Shown here: positions 45,107 through 55,782 of the stretch, piece by piece | How positions within the stretch are numbered: position 1 is the first letter of the stretch | Layout: every line of letters begins with the position of its first letter | Origin: Saussurea involucrata | Taxonomy: Eukaryota; Streptophyta; Magnoliopsida; Asterales; Asteraceae | Length of the DNA: 64,000 nt | NCBI GenBank assembly: GCA_033807775.1 | Contig: CM066315.1 | Location: 6,080,501-6,144,500 of the forward strand | Direction of reading: 5' to 3' | The notes under the pieces: generated by a model | The model's database searches: none | What the model saw: only the letters and a program-made list of their open reading frames with translations | Told to the model about the DNA's origin: nothing | Program-made: the position numbers and the translations under genes

Positions 45107-48100
45107 ATGGCATCCTCACGATATCCAATTCCTACACGTTTTGAAGACCTCCGCTTCAACCAGTGCAATCACGTTGCCCGCCTCGAATCCGATCCCGCTC
45201 ATCCCGAGTTCTCTACTATTGCTAAATTTCTGTCTCGCTCTCCTCTTCTTCATGCCTTCACATGCAACCCCAAGATGAGCAAAATGCTCATTGGACAGTT
45301 CTGGCTCACCTCCGTGTACGATCCCTCCAATGAGGCCATTCACGCCTCCATCTTCACCAATGCCGAAGGTGATCACGACCTCACGTTTGGGGTCGATGAT
45401 GTTCGTCTCGCTCTTAAGATCGACGCCTTTTCCGTCTATGAAGACATGTATTTAGACACCATACATGAAGACATTGTCCTTACCACCGGTTATGTGCTCG
45501 ACGACTCCTCCAAAAGCTCCAAAGGCCCCGGTACTCTTCTTCGCAGCAAAATGGGAGGCATTTGGAATTTCTTCTTTGCCCACGTTATCCATTGCCTCTC
45601 ACGCAAAACAAGTGGGCATGATCAATCGCCTTCACACGTCAACAAACTCGCTCATGCCCTCATTTTCCAAAGGAAAGTGGATTTCGCCCAATATTTCTTC
45701 TCAGAGCTTGTCGAGGTCATCAAAACTCCCAAGAAGTGTTACGTCGCTTTTCCCCGCTTCATCTCCATGATCTTACAACACAAACTTTCCAAAGCTTTGG
45801 AAACCGATCGCCGCTCTTCCTCGCCCCGGTTCTCTTATGAATGGTCATCTCCCGTTGTGGGCACCAAAACCCTCAACGTCAAGCCGCTCGCCACCGATCG
45901 CCCATTACGCCCAGGTATGATTTCCTTCGCCCTATCTCCCGAACTTCATTGGGGTGATGCGGAAATTCCCGGGTTTCGCCACCTGGAAATTCCCGAGGTC
46001 ACTCCAAATGTTGTGGTCCCTTCTCCCCGTTCCCGAGTGACGTCGGGTGGCACTCAAAAGAAACGACAAAAGGCCACCGACACCTCCGCTCCCGCTTCTC
46101 GAACCACGTCACCGAGAGATCCCTCGGAGACTTCCCCGGTTCACACCCCTTCTCACAAGCGGAGGCACTCACCTTCCCCTTCGGGATCTCTTCCAAAGAG
46201 GTCTCGGAAACCATCGGCCCAACCGACTCATCCAACCGTCGATTCTCCAAAATCGCCGGTTGTTGAACTTCATCCCTCCGGGCCAAGGGTACCTGCTACA
46301 CACCCCACCGTCTCCTTTGTTGCCTCTCGAAAGGCCTCAGTTACATTTCAGGAGGACCCCCCACATACCTCCCCACTCGACTCTTTGGGTGGTGGAGATG
46401 ACCTCGAGATCTCTCCGCTTGAGGGTTCTGACTTCACACTACACAGCTTTCCACCCGATCAGTTTTCGATCGAAGACATTGCACAACCCTCTAAGGGTTC
46501 CCCCCCAATTGCACCCTTTGATTTTTTCGATTTTCTTTTAGCGGACACTGGTTCTCCCCAAACCATCCCGTCCACCGAAGAACATCACACCGAGTCTCCC
46601 TCGTCTTCACACCAATCACCCCCCCGATCACCTACTCCCCCCCGAATGTTACACACCGACGACTTGATGCCTTACCTCCATATTCCCATTACCGAACCTG
46701 ACCCCCACCGACTCCTCTTCCAGTTTCCCGAAATCGGTGGCCAAACTTCCCCGCACATCGACCGCACCTCTACCTTTCTTAAATCTACCATCACCTTAAT
46801 CTCCCAAGCCAATTCCCGCATCTCTACCCTCGAGTCTCAGCTACCGCATCTTCTTCTTGATGCCATCACCGAAGCCCTACGCCCCATTCAAGAAAAATTA
46901 TCTACCCTTTCTACCACAGTGGAGTCCCTCTCCAAACCTTCCACCGACTCGCCCAGTCCTGAACGTTCCCAGTGGGAAATGGATCTTGGTGACTTTGCCT
47001 TGGTTCCCCATACCACCGAAACGAGTCTGGCCTTCCTACACTCCAAGTTTGATAAGGCCTTCTATGAGTTGGGTTTCAAGTTACCGGCTGTTCCTGAGGG
47101 GGAGAAAACCACGGCTCCACCGAAACTTCCATCCATAAAGAAACTTTCCAGTAACCAGCCTCCACCGAAACCCTCTTCACCGAAATTCTCCTCTCCACCG
47201 AAATCCTCCTCTCCACCGAAATCCTCCTCTCCACCGAAATCCTCACCACCGAAACCCTCTTCTCCACCGAAACCCTCTTCTCCACCGAAACCCTCTTCTC
47301 CACCGAAACATGTCTCACTCTCACCGACCCATACTGGCTCCACCGAAGCTCTTGACCTTAATGCATCAGTTGAGGGGGAGCAGTCCAGCAATGCTCCCGA
47401 AGACAAAGGAAAAAGAACTCTTTCGGCCGAAGAATTGGCCAGAGAAGCAAAGAAGAAAAAGGATCTGGCAAGATATGGGGCTCGACCGAAGGACGCTGAA
47501 ACTCTCAAACTCAAGCCTGCTTCTCAACCTATCACCACCGAACTTGGCCTCTCTGCTCAAGAAATTGAGGAAGCAAGAATAGCTCAAATCGACTTAGACA
47601 AATCCAGAGATCTGTCTCTCAAAGCTGCCGCAGAAGAAGCTACAAAAGTCAAGTCCACCGATGCCATCCAAACACAGAAATCGGTGCTCAGTGCCTTGGA
47701 ACAACAAAAGAATGAAGAAATTAATTGGTACAAAAAGACCATGCACCACCGAAGCTATAGGTCACAAATTTCTTCAGTAAAGATTGCCACCTCCAAGGCA
47801 AACCCTCAAGACATCAGATTGATTATTAACTGGGAAGATGGTTCTATGAAAAGTGTGAAAGAAAGCCATCTCCAACTCTTCGGTCTCTCGGAATGGTATG
47901 AAATCACTCAACACCTTGTCAGGAGTCCAAATCCAAGGAAAGACATATTTGTCAAATACATTGATGGTCTAATGAATAAAATGAAGGAGATCAAAAGAAA
48001 ACATAACATCATCCTCTCCACCGAAGAAAGAGCCAAACTGCTGTCTCTGAAAGAGAAGATCATCCTCCCCAAAGTCAAAAATCCTCCTGACTCAGTCTTC

Positions 48101-48388
48101 AAGGAAATGGCAAGAGAAGGTAAAATCCCGAATGTAAACAATCTTAACCTTACCATTCCCACTTCTGTTCCCTATCCTACCACAACCTTAAGCCTCTCAC
48201 CAATACCAGGATTGTTCTTTAACGACGGTCTCGGTCGTCGGGCATTCTTCAGATTTGCCCAGATGTCCATCGCCGATACTATATTTCTGGAAGGCATTCA
48301 CAACCTTTTTCCGAACATCCCCGAAGCTCAACCGTTCTATAGAAACTTACTGGATGAAATCAAGCGCCGCAAAACCTCAAAGAAGTAA
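45107..48388 (+). CDS. Copia third ORF (env-position protein of SIRE/Maximus type)
   Basis: An intact ORF of 1,093 codons from ATG 45107 (MASSRYPIPTRFEDL). An upstream in-frame ATG at 44999 lies before the TATA-like box and is less likely. The N-terminal ~280 residues look globular (FLSRSPLLHAF, MGGIWNFFFAHVIHCLSRK). The middle is long and Ser/Pro-rich; at about 667-735 PPKSSS units repeat, written with the CCACCGAAA motif. The C-terminal ~350 residues are charged, with coiled-coil potential. I see no signal peptide or convincing membrane helix, so 'envelope' describes position only. The function is unknown. Confidence 0.75.
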   Translation: MASSRYPIPTRFEDLRFNQCNHVARLESDPAHPEFSTIAKFLSRSPLLHAFTCNPKMSKMLIGQFWLTSVYDPSNEAIHASIFTNAEGDHDLTFGVDDVRLALKIDAFSVYEDMYLDTIHEDIVLTTGYVLDDSSKSSKGPGTLLRSKMGGIWNFFFAHVIHCLSRKTSGHDQSPSHVNKLAHALIFQRKVDFAQYFFSELVEVIKTPKKCYVAFPRFISMILQHKLSKALETDRRSSSPRFSYEWSSPVVGTKTLNVKPLATDRPLRPGMISFALSPELHWGDAEIPGFRHLEIPEVTPNVVVPSPRSRVTSGGTQKKRQKATDTSAPASRTTSPRDPSETSPVHTPSHKRRHSPSPSGSLPKRSRKPSAQPTHPTVDSPKSPVVELHPSGPRVPATHPTVSFVASRKASVTFQEDPPHTSPLDSLGGGDDLEISPLEGSDFTLHSFPPDQFSIEDIAQPSKGSPPIAPFDFFDFLLADTGSPQTIPSTEEHHTESPSSSHQSPPRSPTPPRMLHTDDLMPYLHIPITEPDPHRLLFQFPEIGGQTSPHIDRTSTFLKSTITLISQANSRISTLESQLPHLLLDAITEALRPIQEKLSTLSTTVESLSKPSTDSPSPERSQWEMDLGDFALVPHTTETSLAFLHSKFDKAFYELGFKLPAVPEGEKTTAPPKLPSIKKLSSNQPPPKPSSPKFSSPPKSSSPPKSSSPPKSSPPKPSSPPKPSSPPKPSSPPKHVSLSPTHTGSTEALDLNASVEGEQSSNAPEDKGKRTLSAEELAREAKKKKDLARYGARPKDAETLKLKPASQPITTELGLSAQEIEEARIAQIDLDKSRDLSLKAAAEEATKVKSTDAIQTQKSVLSALEQQKNEEINWYKKTMHHRSYRSQISSVKIATSKANPQDIRLIINWEDGSMKSVKESHLQLFGLSEWYEITQHLVRSPNPRKDIFVKYIDGLMNKMKEIKRKHNIILSTEERAKLLSLKEKIILPKVKNPPDSVFKEMAREGKIPNVNNLNLTIPTSVPYPTTTLSLSPIPGLFFNDGLGRRAFFRFAQMSIADTIFLEGIHNLFPNIPEAQPFYRNLLDEIKRRKTSKK

Positions 48389-48685
48389 GTTCTCTCCTTT
48401 TGGTACTTGTAAAAGTTAGTTTCTCATTTTGTAAAATTGTACGAGAACTTATCTTAATACAAGTATCTCTATTTGAATTTTATTTCCGTACATACTTTAT
48501 CTTTCGTTACCTGTAAATACTGTACATAGTATACATACGCATACAAAAGAAAAAGATCAAAAAGAACAAAAAAAATGGTCTATGTGAAAAGAACCCAAAA
48601 GAGTAAAAAGGGTCAAAAACGCACTTACTTTTATTTACTCTTGAATATTCTAAGATAAGGAGCTCAAATTCAAATAGGGGGAGAT
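48389..48685. other. Copia 3' untranslated region and polypurine tract
   Basis: Non-coding, ending in the purine tract AATAGGGGGAGA just before the 3' LTR. It contains an A-rich stretch at 48541-48600. Confidence 0.7.
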
Positions 48686-49764
48686 TGTTGGGTCACCAAG
48701 GATTTGAAATTGACTCACCGATGTTTTCCCTAAAACTCCTACTTAGAATATTTTAGTTCAGTTCTTTGAATGACTTGTACAAGATATCAAATGTTCGGTG
48801 AAGTCAAAGATCAACCGAAACCAAGCTTGAAGACTCTCTACTTGTGGAAAATAGAAGACTCTCGGCAACATTCAAACAAGTCATCACCACCGAAATTCCT
48901 TGACATTTCGGTGGCCTTCTCTCCACCGAATTTATAGGACATTTTCGGTGGCCTTCTCCCACCGAAGTGCATGGACAGTTTCGGTGGCCCATCCACCACC
49001 GATGACCCTTTCGGTGCTCCTCTCACCACCGAAATATACTTGCAATTTCGGTGGTCCTCTCACCACCGAAATATACTTGTAATTTCGGTGGTCCTCTCAC
49101 CACCGAAACATGCTCGCAATTTCGGTGGACTAGTTACCACCGAAACATGCTTGCAATTTCGGTGGACTAGTCTTCTTTCCACCGAAGATTTCTCAATCTC
49201 GGTGGAAACCACTTCGGTGCTAAAGGCTCAAGACAGAAGATCATTTATTATGGGACAATATCCTCCAGCAGAGAAAAGTGACAGTTTGTCTCTTTATCCA
49301 CTTTCAGTTAAGGTCCCTATTATCTGCTCAAGCTACTCTGTCTGCACCTAGTGAAAAGTGACAAGGACTTCACAGTTCTCCTGAAGTCAACATTATCAGC
49401 ATATGTGAAGATGACAAGTGTCCCAAGCATTTAATGCTTGGGCACTCCTTGGCACTATAAAAGGAGAAGTGCTCTTCATGCAATTCTCACGCTTTCAAGA
49501 AATTCTCTCAGTGCAAGAAACCTTCTTTTAAGCCTTAAAACTCAATAGCTTTGCTCTTAGTGTTCTTAGTTGTTTTGTTGTATACTTTGTGTAAGATTGT
49601 TAGAATAGTTTATCTGTTCTTTTCCGCAACAATCTTAAGTTTTCTGTGTGTAATTCTTTTGAAAGTTTTTCAAATATAAGAACTAAAATTGTGAAATTTT
49701 TGTGTATTGTATTCAACCCCCCCCCCCCCTTCTACAATACTTGTTAAGCCATCTGGGACTAACA
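48686..49764 (+). repeat. Copia 3' LTR
   Basis: Matches 37321-38405, including all nine hairpins and the TATA box (49456). Visible differences: G/A near 48804 (37440 in the 5' LTR), T/C near 49682, and a shorter C run. Confidence 0.9.
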
Positions 49765-49769
49765 GACTA

Positions 49770-50433
49770 CTTTCGGGCCTTTCAACAAGAGTGGTACCAA
49801 ATTCGACGCCTAAAAGGAGCTGAGATGCAAAATGCACTCACACCAACGACGGAGAATATCGTTCAGTACAGGGCGCGTCGTGCGGCGACATGGCCGGTAA
49901 GAGCAATCGGGTATGGGAAGTACGAGGTGCATGATGACTATATTCACGCGATTGTGAATATGGAAGACCACCTTTGTTCGTGTCGTGAATGGGATAAATC
50001 TGGGTTACCGTGCGGCCATGCCATCGCTGCAGCAACATATATGGGTCGTACAGATTGCAGCGACTTGGCTGTACCTTTCTTCACGTCCGAATATTACCGG
50101 AAAACATACGTGGAGGTAATAAACCCAGCTGGACCCCCTGCAGCATGGGTGTATCCACCCGACCCGCTTCCACCATGCTATCCACCTTTAATGGATAAGA
50201 ACAGGGTCGGGAGACCGAGAAAGAACGACCGACGTCCATCACGTGGTGAAAGTTCGATACAACGAAGATGTACTCGGTGCCAATGCGTAGGACACACTCG
50301 TGGAGAGTGTCCAAATCCCGCCCCTTCAACCGTGCCAAGGAGACATTCTGTCAGTCACACCCCGGGCCCGTCACAGCTTGAACCATATGGAACAAACCCA
50401 TATGATACTGTTGATCTAAACACTGATTTGTAA
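49770..50433 (+). pseudogene. MULE transposase, C-terminal part (SWIM finger, zinc knuckle)
   Basis: Resumes the codon split by the Copia insertion (MDY, then FRAFQQEWYQIRRLKGAEM). A SWIM zinc finger (CSCREWDKSGLPCGHAIAA, C-x-C...C-x-H) lies in the middle, and a CCHC knuckle (CTRCQCVGHTRGEC) near the C terminus. Stop at 50431-50433. Together with 35937-37320 it makes the second, more complete transposase copy. Confidence 0.9.
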
Positions 50434-50684
50434 ATGATATATACACACATACATATGCTTCTAAATGAACATTGATAACACAGCTAGTTTGTAAATGATA
50501 TATATATATATATTCATATTATATATTTACACACATAAAGAAAATAGGAGTTTGATATGATAAGCGAAAGAAAGAAGAAAGGTTGATTGTTACCATGACA
50601 GTGAATGTTAACTCTGAGTACACATGTCTGTTTATATAGCAAGAAAGATTAGTAGCAAGAATGGAAGCAGGTTTCTAGCTTTTT

Positions 50685-50721
<37 letters not shown>

Positions 50722-50985
50722 GAAGAAGAAGAAGAAGAAGACTTAAAAAAGGAGACCTTTATCTGTAAGATCTGGAAATGATCATTTCTTGACATTTTTG
50801 CTGGATCAAACACATATGATACTGTTGATCTAAACACTGATTTGTAAATGATATATATACACACATACATATGCTTCTAAATGAACATTGATAACACAGC
50901 TAGTTTGTAAATGATAAATATATTCATATTAGATATATACACACATACATATGCTTTTAAATAAACATTGATAACACAGCTAGTT
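50399..50985. repeat. Duplicated transposase tail, microsatellites
   Basis: 'catatgatactgttgatct' with the following ~100 bases (including the stop codon region) recurs 414 bp downstream (50399 and 50813). A third partial unit begins near 50940. A TA run (about 50687-50717) and a GAA run (about 50720-50740) lie between. Confidence 0.75.
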
Positions 50986-51317
50986 TGTATTTCATCCAAC
51001 ATGCTCTTCATCTTCAATCTTTCTGACCCTTCTTCAACGGCTTCTGCTTTTGCAACCACGTATGGCCATTGTGTACCACAACCCGCACACACTTTAGCAA
51101 ATGAGTTGAGGGTTGTCATATATTCTACAAGAGGAGTAGGCCCACGAATGAGGTAACCTCTGACTTGACCTTGCATGATGTATCCAACCTAACCGTGGTT
51201 CATCGTCTTAAAAACTACTTTTCAGAGAAATTAACAACAACAAAAAATACAATACAACAACACAGTAAAAAATACAAAACAAGAAAAAAAATACAAAACA
51301 ACTCAAACAACCACCAC

Positions 51318-51642
51318 CTACTTAAAAATTGATTTAGTTTCATCAATCCAAGCTTGCTTCTCGTTTACCTTCGCTTGAATAATTGCAAAGTCTTGCAGAA
51401 TATGGTGAATTGCTTCTTGTTCTCGACGAACACGAGCCTCCCTAGCTTTTATATCCCCTTTCATCCTTTTGATCTCTCTGTCTTCCTCTTCGATCTTTCT
51501 CAAATGGACTGCCTTCCTGTCCATAATTTTTTTTCCACTCTTCTGTTAGTTCATCTATCTCCTTTTCCTTTTTTGCTATGGCGACCTCGATTTGAGGTGG
51601 CATTTTTTCAGGAGTAGACTTAGGGTTTGATGATGATGCCAT
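51318..51642 (-). pseudogene. MULE second gene, coiled-coil protein, 1-nt frameshift
   Basis: Begins at 51642 (MASSSNPKSTPEKMPPQIE), just inside the right TIR and convergent with the transposase, the arrangement of mudrA and mudrB in maize MuDR. The first part reads ...KEKEIDELTEEWKK; in the A8 run at about 51528-51535 the frame slips, and the other frame continues DRKAVHLRKIEEEDREIKRM to ETKSIFK and a stop at 51318. Without the slip it would be about 107 residues of highly charged heptad-like helix. I recognise no family and see no evidence that it is homologous to mudrB. The slip could be a sequencing error. Confidence 0.55.
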
Positions 51643-52168
51643 TTGTGGATGAAATGAGAGAAGAGAAATCAAGAGAGAAAACAATTCAAAGAAAGAAAGC
51701 AAGAGAGAAATCAAGAAAGAAAGCAAGAACAAGTGTGAATTGTGAATTGCATATTACTGATATTTATGGATGAAATCTCAAACATGCAAATGAATTTCAA
51801 CCACAAATCGGTCTTCAAAGTACAATAATTGTGGAAAAAAAAGTAAAAGCATGCAAGATTCGTCTAAGTACAGGGACCAAAAGTGTAAATTTTCAGGGAC
51901 CAAAACTGTAAATTTTCAGGGACCAAAACTGTAAATTTTGGTCCATCGCGGGCTGCGATCGCGGGCAGGGACCAAAAGTGCACCGCGGCCAAAGTTGAGG
52001 GGCTTCGCGGGGCATTAGTACCCAAAGTACGTGCCACGTCAGCCCTAGCCCGCGATCGCGGGATCCATCGCGGGTATTTAGGGCATTTTTGCAAAATGGA
52101 AAAAATTTGGGTATTTCGGTAACAATTGGTCAAACTTGGGGTATTTTAATTAATTTCCCATTGTTTTA

Positions 52169-52538
52169 TTCTATTTTATTTTTTAAAAACAAATTATTTT
52201 AAAACATTGATTCATATTTTTCATCATACATTTATTTTGGAATACAAGAAACTTATCGAATAAGTCATTTTATATATTTTTAAATCATTAATAAACAATC
52301 ATATATAACTAATCGAACAAGTTGAGATTTCTATTAAACTCATTAAGCTGCTAACAAACAAGCCTAAATCTCATCTAATACAATTTTTGTGAAAGAGTCA
52401 TGTTCAACATATGTTCAGGATATTCTTGTGAAAGGATCACGGTTTTTTTTGAAAGAAGATATATTTGTTTTTTTCATGAAAAATGAGTGCTTTGTATGGA
52501 TCATGTGAACTAAAAATAACAAAAGATATCGGTACCGT
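52169..52538. repeat. MULE right flank, start of a tandem duplication
   Basis: About 52301 onward is the first copy of a ~350-bp unit ('aatcgaacaa', 'gtgctaacaaac'-like, 'gtgaaagagtc.tgttcaacat', 'agaagatatatttg') repeated at about 53786-54100. The first copy is split by a hAT element. No gene. Confidence 0.6.
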
Positions 52539-53665
52539 CAGGGGCGGACCTCAATGGAGGCTATTAGGGGCCAGGGCCCCTGGGCTTTTTTTGTGTGCAA
52601 GCATTAATTTTTTTTTGGTAATATAGAATTTGAACACTTTTCTGTTGCCCCCCCCCCCCCCCCCCTCCTGAGTCCCAAGTCCAGGTCCAATTAACAGAAA
52701 AAATATCGTGTGCATCCTGCAAATTCTAAGTGAGAAGCCGAGTGGATGAGTAGCGGGAAATTCTAAAACCAAATCAGAAGTGAGAAGTGCCTCTAAACCC
52801 TTACCGCAAATTAGGTCTTGTCGGCTGCCGCCTTAGAAGTTTGATCGATCGACGGACGATGGTAAACCCTTGGCGCAGATTAGGCGAGTAGCGGACGACG
52901 ACGGTAAACTCTCACCGACTCACCTCTGACCTCTGTCTCTCACTCTCAGTCTTCTTCTCTCACTCAGGTAACCCTTAGAACTGATTTTTAATTTGAGAAG
53001 GTTGGAACTGGAAATGATTAGAATTTGGAAGTTTGGAATTATATAGCAGTGACTCACCAAGACACCGACTCACCCTCTGCCTCCATTATTATTTATTGTT
53101 ATTGGTATTTGAAAATTTGGTCAAATTATGATATTAAAATGAGAATTAGAAATGATTGGAAATGAGAATTGGATTTTCAATTTTCAATTTCAGCGATTAG
53201 AAATTTGGAATTTGAGTTTTAATTTGAGAAATGAGAATTTAGTAGGTTTTGCAATAAATTAATTGATTTATTTTAGTTGGTGTAGCTTTGCTATTGAATA
53301 GATAATTAGTGAATTCGATTTCTATATTTTTACTCGTTTGCTATTGTACTGTTTCGTATCGCAAAACTCTCTTATAATCAATAGAAAAACCCAAAAAAAT
53401 CTTTCGAATGAACGCAAAGAAACCAAAAAAACCCATCAATTTAACACAAAAACTTAAAAAACCTCTCAAAATCAACCAAAAAACTGAAAAAAAAATCTCT
53501 CGAAATCAACCAAAAACTTAAAAAGTCCCATAGAAGAGGGAATTCGGCTAAAAACACATCGACAACAATTTCTTAAGTTTTGCGTTTGTGCACCCACTCG
53601 AAATCAGAAATTTGGTCTTACAATGTGTGGTTGAATGACAAATTAAAGCTTGTGTTCCGCCCCTG
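52539..53665. mobile_element. hAT-type MITE 'CAGGGGCGGAC', copy 2
   Basis: 1,127 bp with ends CAGGGGCGGACC and, inverted, CAGGGGCGGAAC, flanked by a perfect 8-bp duplication GGTACCGT (52531-52538 and 53666-53673). Shares interior words with the copy in the kinase intron. Contains a C homopolymer at about 52650-52665 and no credible ORF. Confidence 0.85.
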
Positions 53666-53673
53666 GGTACCGT

Positions 53674-54233
53674 GCTTTTTTATTCTGGTTTTTAGGAATC
53701 TTATCACTAAAATTATCGTTATAAATGTTAAAATTTAAATTCAATATTGTTTAAATTATATTATTAAACCATTACCAAAAAAGAAATATATATCTGATCG
53801 AACAAATTTTGACTCTTATTAAGCTCATAAGGTGCTAACAAACAGAAGCTAAGTATTGTATAACACGATTTATGTGAAAGAGTCGTGTTCAACATACGTT
53901 CGAGATATTCATGTGAAAATATCACATTTTCAGTTTCAATAGAAGATATATTTGTCTTTTCCATACAAAAAGAGTGGTGTGTATGAATCATATGAAATAA
54001 AAAATAACTAAAAGATATCAGTATCATGTCTTTTTTATTGTGGTTTTTAGCAATCATACCATTGAAATTATCGTTACGAAAATTAAAATTAAAATTCAAT
54101 ATCGGCTTCTTAGAACATCTCCAACAGGTTCTCTATAGTTTCTCTAAAATAGAGAATCCAAAATCAAATCTCTAAAAAAAGTTATATTTCATCCAATAAA
54201 TTATATAATTTTATCATCCCAATACATTTTTTT
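53674..54233. repeat. End of first and whole second copy of the ~350-bp duplication
   Basis: 53786-54100 repeats 52301-52530 plus 53674-53740. No gene is recognised. Confidence 0.55.
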
Positions 54234-54759
54234 AGGGAAATTAATTAAAATGGACCAAGTTTGAAATTGTGTTACAAAAATACCCTTAGTTTCCACGATT
54301 TGACCCTCGATCGCGGACCCAGGCAAATTACAGCCACAAATTTTCATCCGTGATGCACACAATTAATTTCATCTACGATGCATACAATTAATTTCCCTAA
54401 ATTTATGGTTGAGACCTATTTCAAGGCCTATTTCTTACGCGATGCACACATATTTATGGCACCCAAATTACAGCCACAAATTTTGCCATAATTAATTTAA
54501 TTACAGCCACAAATTTTCATCCGCGATGCACACATTAATTTTCATCGGCGATGCACACAATTAATTTCATCCGCAAAGGACATGATTTTATGAAATTGGG
54601 TCCGTGATCGAGGATGAATTGGTGATTTTGGGGGATTTTTAATTTCAGTCCGCGATCGAGAGTAAAATCGCGGGAGAAATGAGTATTTTTGTAAAACGGG
54701 GGAGAGAGGAGGTATTTTTGTAACCTAATTTATAACTTGGTCCATTTTAATTGATTTCC
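54234..54759. mobile_element. Small non-autonomous MULE
   Basis: Ends GGGAAATTAATTAAAATGG and, inverted, GGAAATCAATTAAAATGG, the same terminus as the 29-kb MULE. The interior repeats 'gcgatgcacacaattaattt' and keeps GATCGCGG-type words. Flanking T-runs give an approximate 9-bp duplication (8 of 9 positions). No coding capacity. Confidence 0.75.
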
Positions 54760-55782
54760 TTTTTTTTAATAAGTTATGTAAAATGATGATAGTCCAATCT
54801 TATGGGTGGAAGTTAATAAACAAGTAATTTCTCCCACCTCCCATCAAGTTTAAAGAATTTCTAAACTTAGAGTTTTTTCTTATTTTATGTATTTTAGATA
54901 ATAAGATATAGAATCTATTGGAGCAAATAGAGAACAAACTTTCACTCTATGTATTTTAGAAAAGAAATAGTATTTTATTAAATATATTTAATATTAAAAT
55001 CATTCTAAAAAGGCATTGCAATTTCAATTTTCTATAAATAAAATAATCAACTAATAAAAAATCATGAAATTAAATGCTTATTCTAAAGATAAATAATACT
55101 TTATTAAATATACTGAATTTTTTTATATAAAAATGGTGAAATATTCAAAATAGTTAAGCGTGCAGTTGCAGATTTTGAAGTTTGATTATTCATTTTAAAG
55201 AGGTTTTAAAAAACTTGTTGAAAAAAAATAGAGAATATATGAAAGAATATGAAGTTCTATAAACTTAGAGAACTCCCAAACTTGATTATAGTAAAAGATA
55301 AACAAATTTTATTGTATTCTACCAAGAAAATCATTTTCAAATTTGAGAATCAAAAGTCTAAATTCTAACAATTCTGTTTAGAAGATTACATATAAATTAT
55401 ATCATAAAAATATTTAATATATTTCCTAAAACTATTATTTCTCTCTTTAATATATTTAATTTTCAAGATTCTTACTTCAAAAAAAATTACAAGATTCCCA
55501 TTGGTAGTGGGATTAAGAAATGAGTTTTTCATCTTCTCTCATGTTTTCTTCATTTTAAAAAGGATTTAAAAAATATATTTTAGAGCAAAAATCCTTAAAA
55601 TGAAAACCTTGGTTTTATAAGAGATGAAAAAATGTCTTATTAGAATTTTAAATTACTTTCAATTATACAATAATATTGTAATTTTTAAAATAAAAATATA
55701 TTATAGTTAAATGTAATTGTTTCTATTTTAATTCATAATTTATAAAAAGAAAAAGAAAAAATCTATTAAAACGTTCTTATAA
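54760..55782. other. AT-rich intergenic DNA
   Basis: About 1 kb of A/T-rich sequence with no convincing ORF or repeat boundary. Confidence 0.4.

Larger units (their letters stand above)
37321..49764 (+). mobile_element. SIRE/Maximus-type Copia retrotransposon, nearly intact
   Basis: 12.4 kb: 5' LTR 37321-38405, primer site TGGTATCAGAGC (from 38408), gag, pol, a large third ORF, purine tract, 3' LTR 48686-49764. Flanked by GACTA (37316-37320 and 49765-49769). Reading the LTRs side by side I see only two substitutions plus a poly-C length difference, so insertion was recent. Size, long gag and extra ORF downstream of pol fit the SIRE/Maximus lineage. The only clear coding lesion is an amber codon in gag. 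Confidence 0.93.
23045..52159 (+). mobile_element. Mutator-like element (MULE) expanded to 29 kb by nested insertions
   Basis: Begins GGGAAATTAATTAAAATACC and ends with its inverse. Terminal inverted repeats span about 23045-23414 and 51778-52159, with GATCGCGGG and 'aagcccctcaactttggccgcgg' landmarks. A perfect 9-bp duplication flanks the whole. Removing the solo LTR with its nested copy (24078-28033), the 7,903-bp tandem duplication and the Copia insertion (37321-49769) leaves about 4.8 kb: a forward mudrA-like transposase and a reverse coiled-coil ORF, both starting near the TIRs. It sits 1.2 kb upstream of the kinase start codon. Confidence 0.92.
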
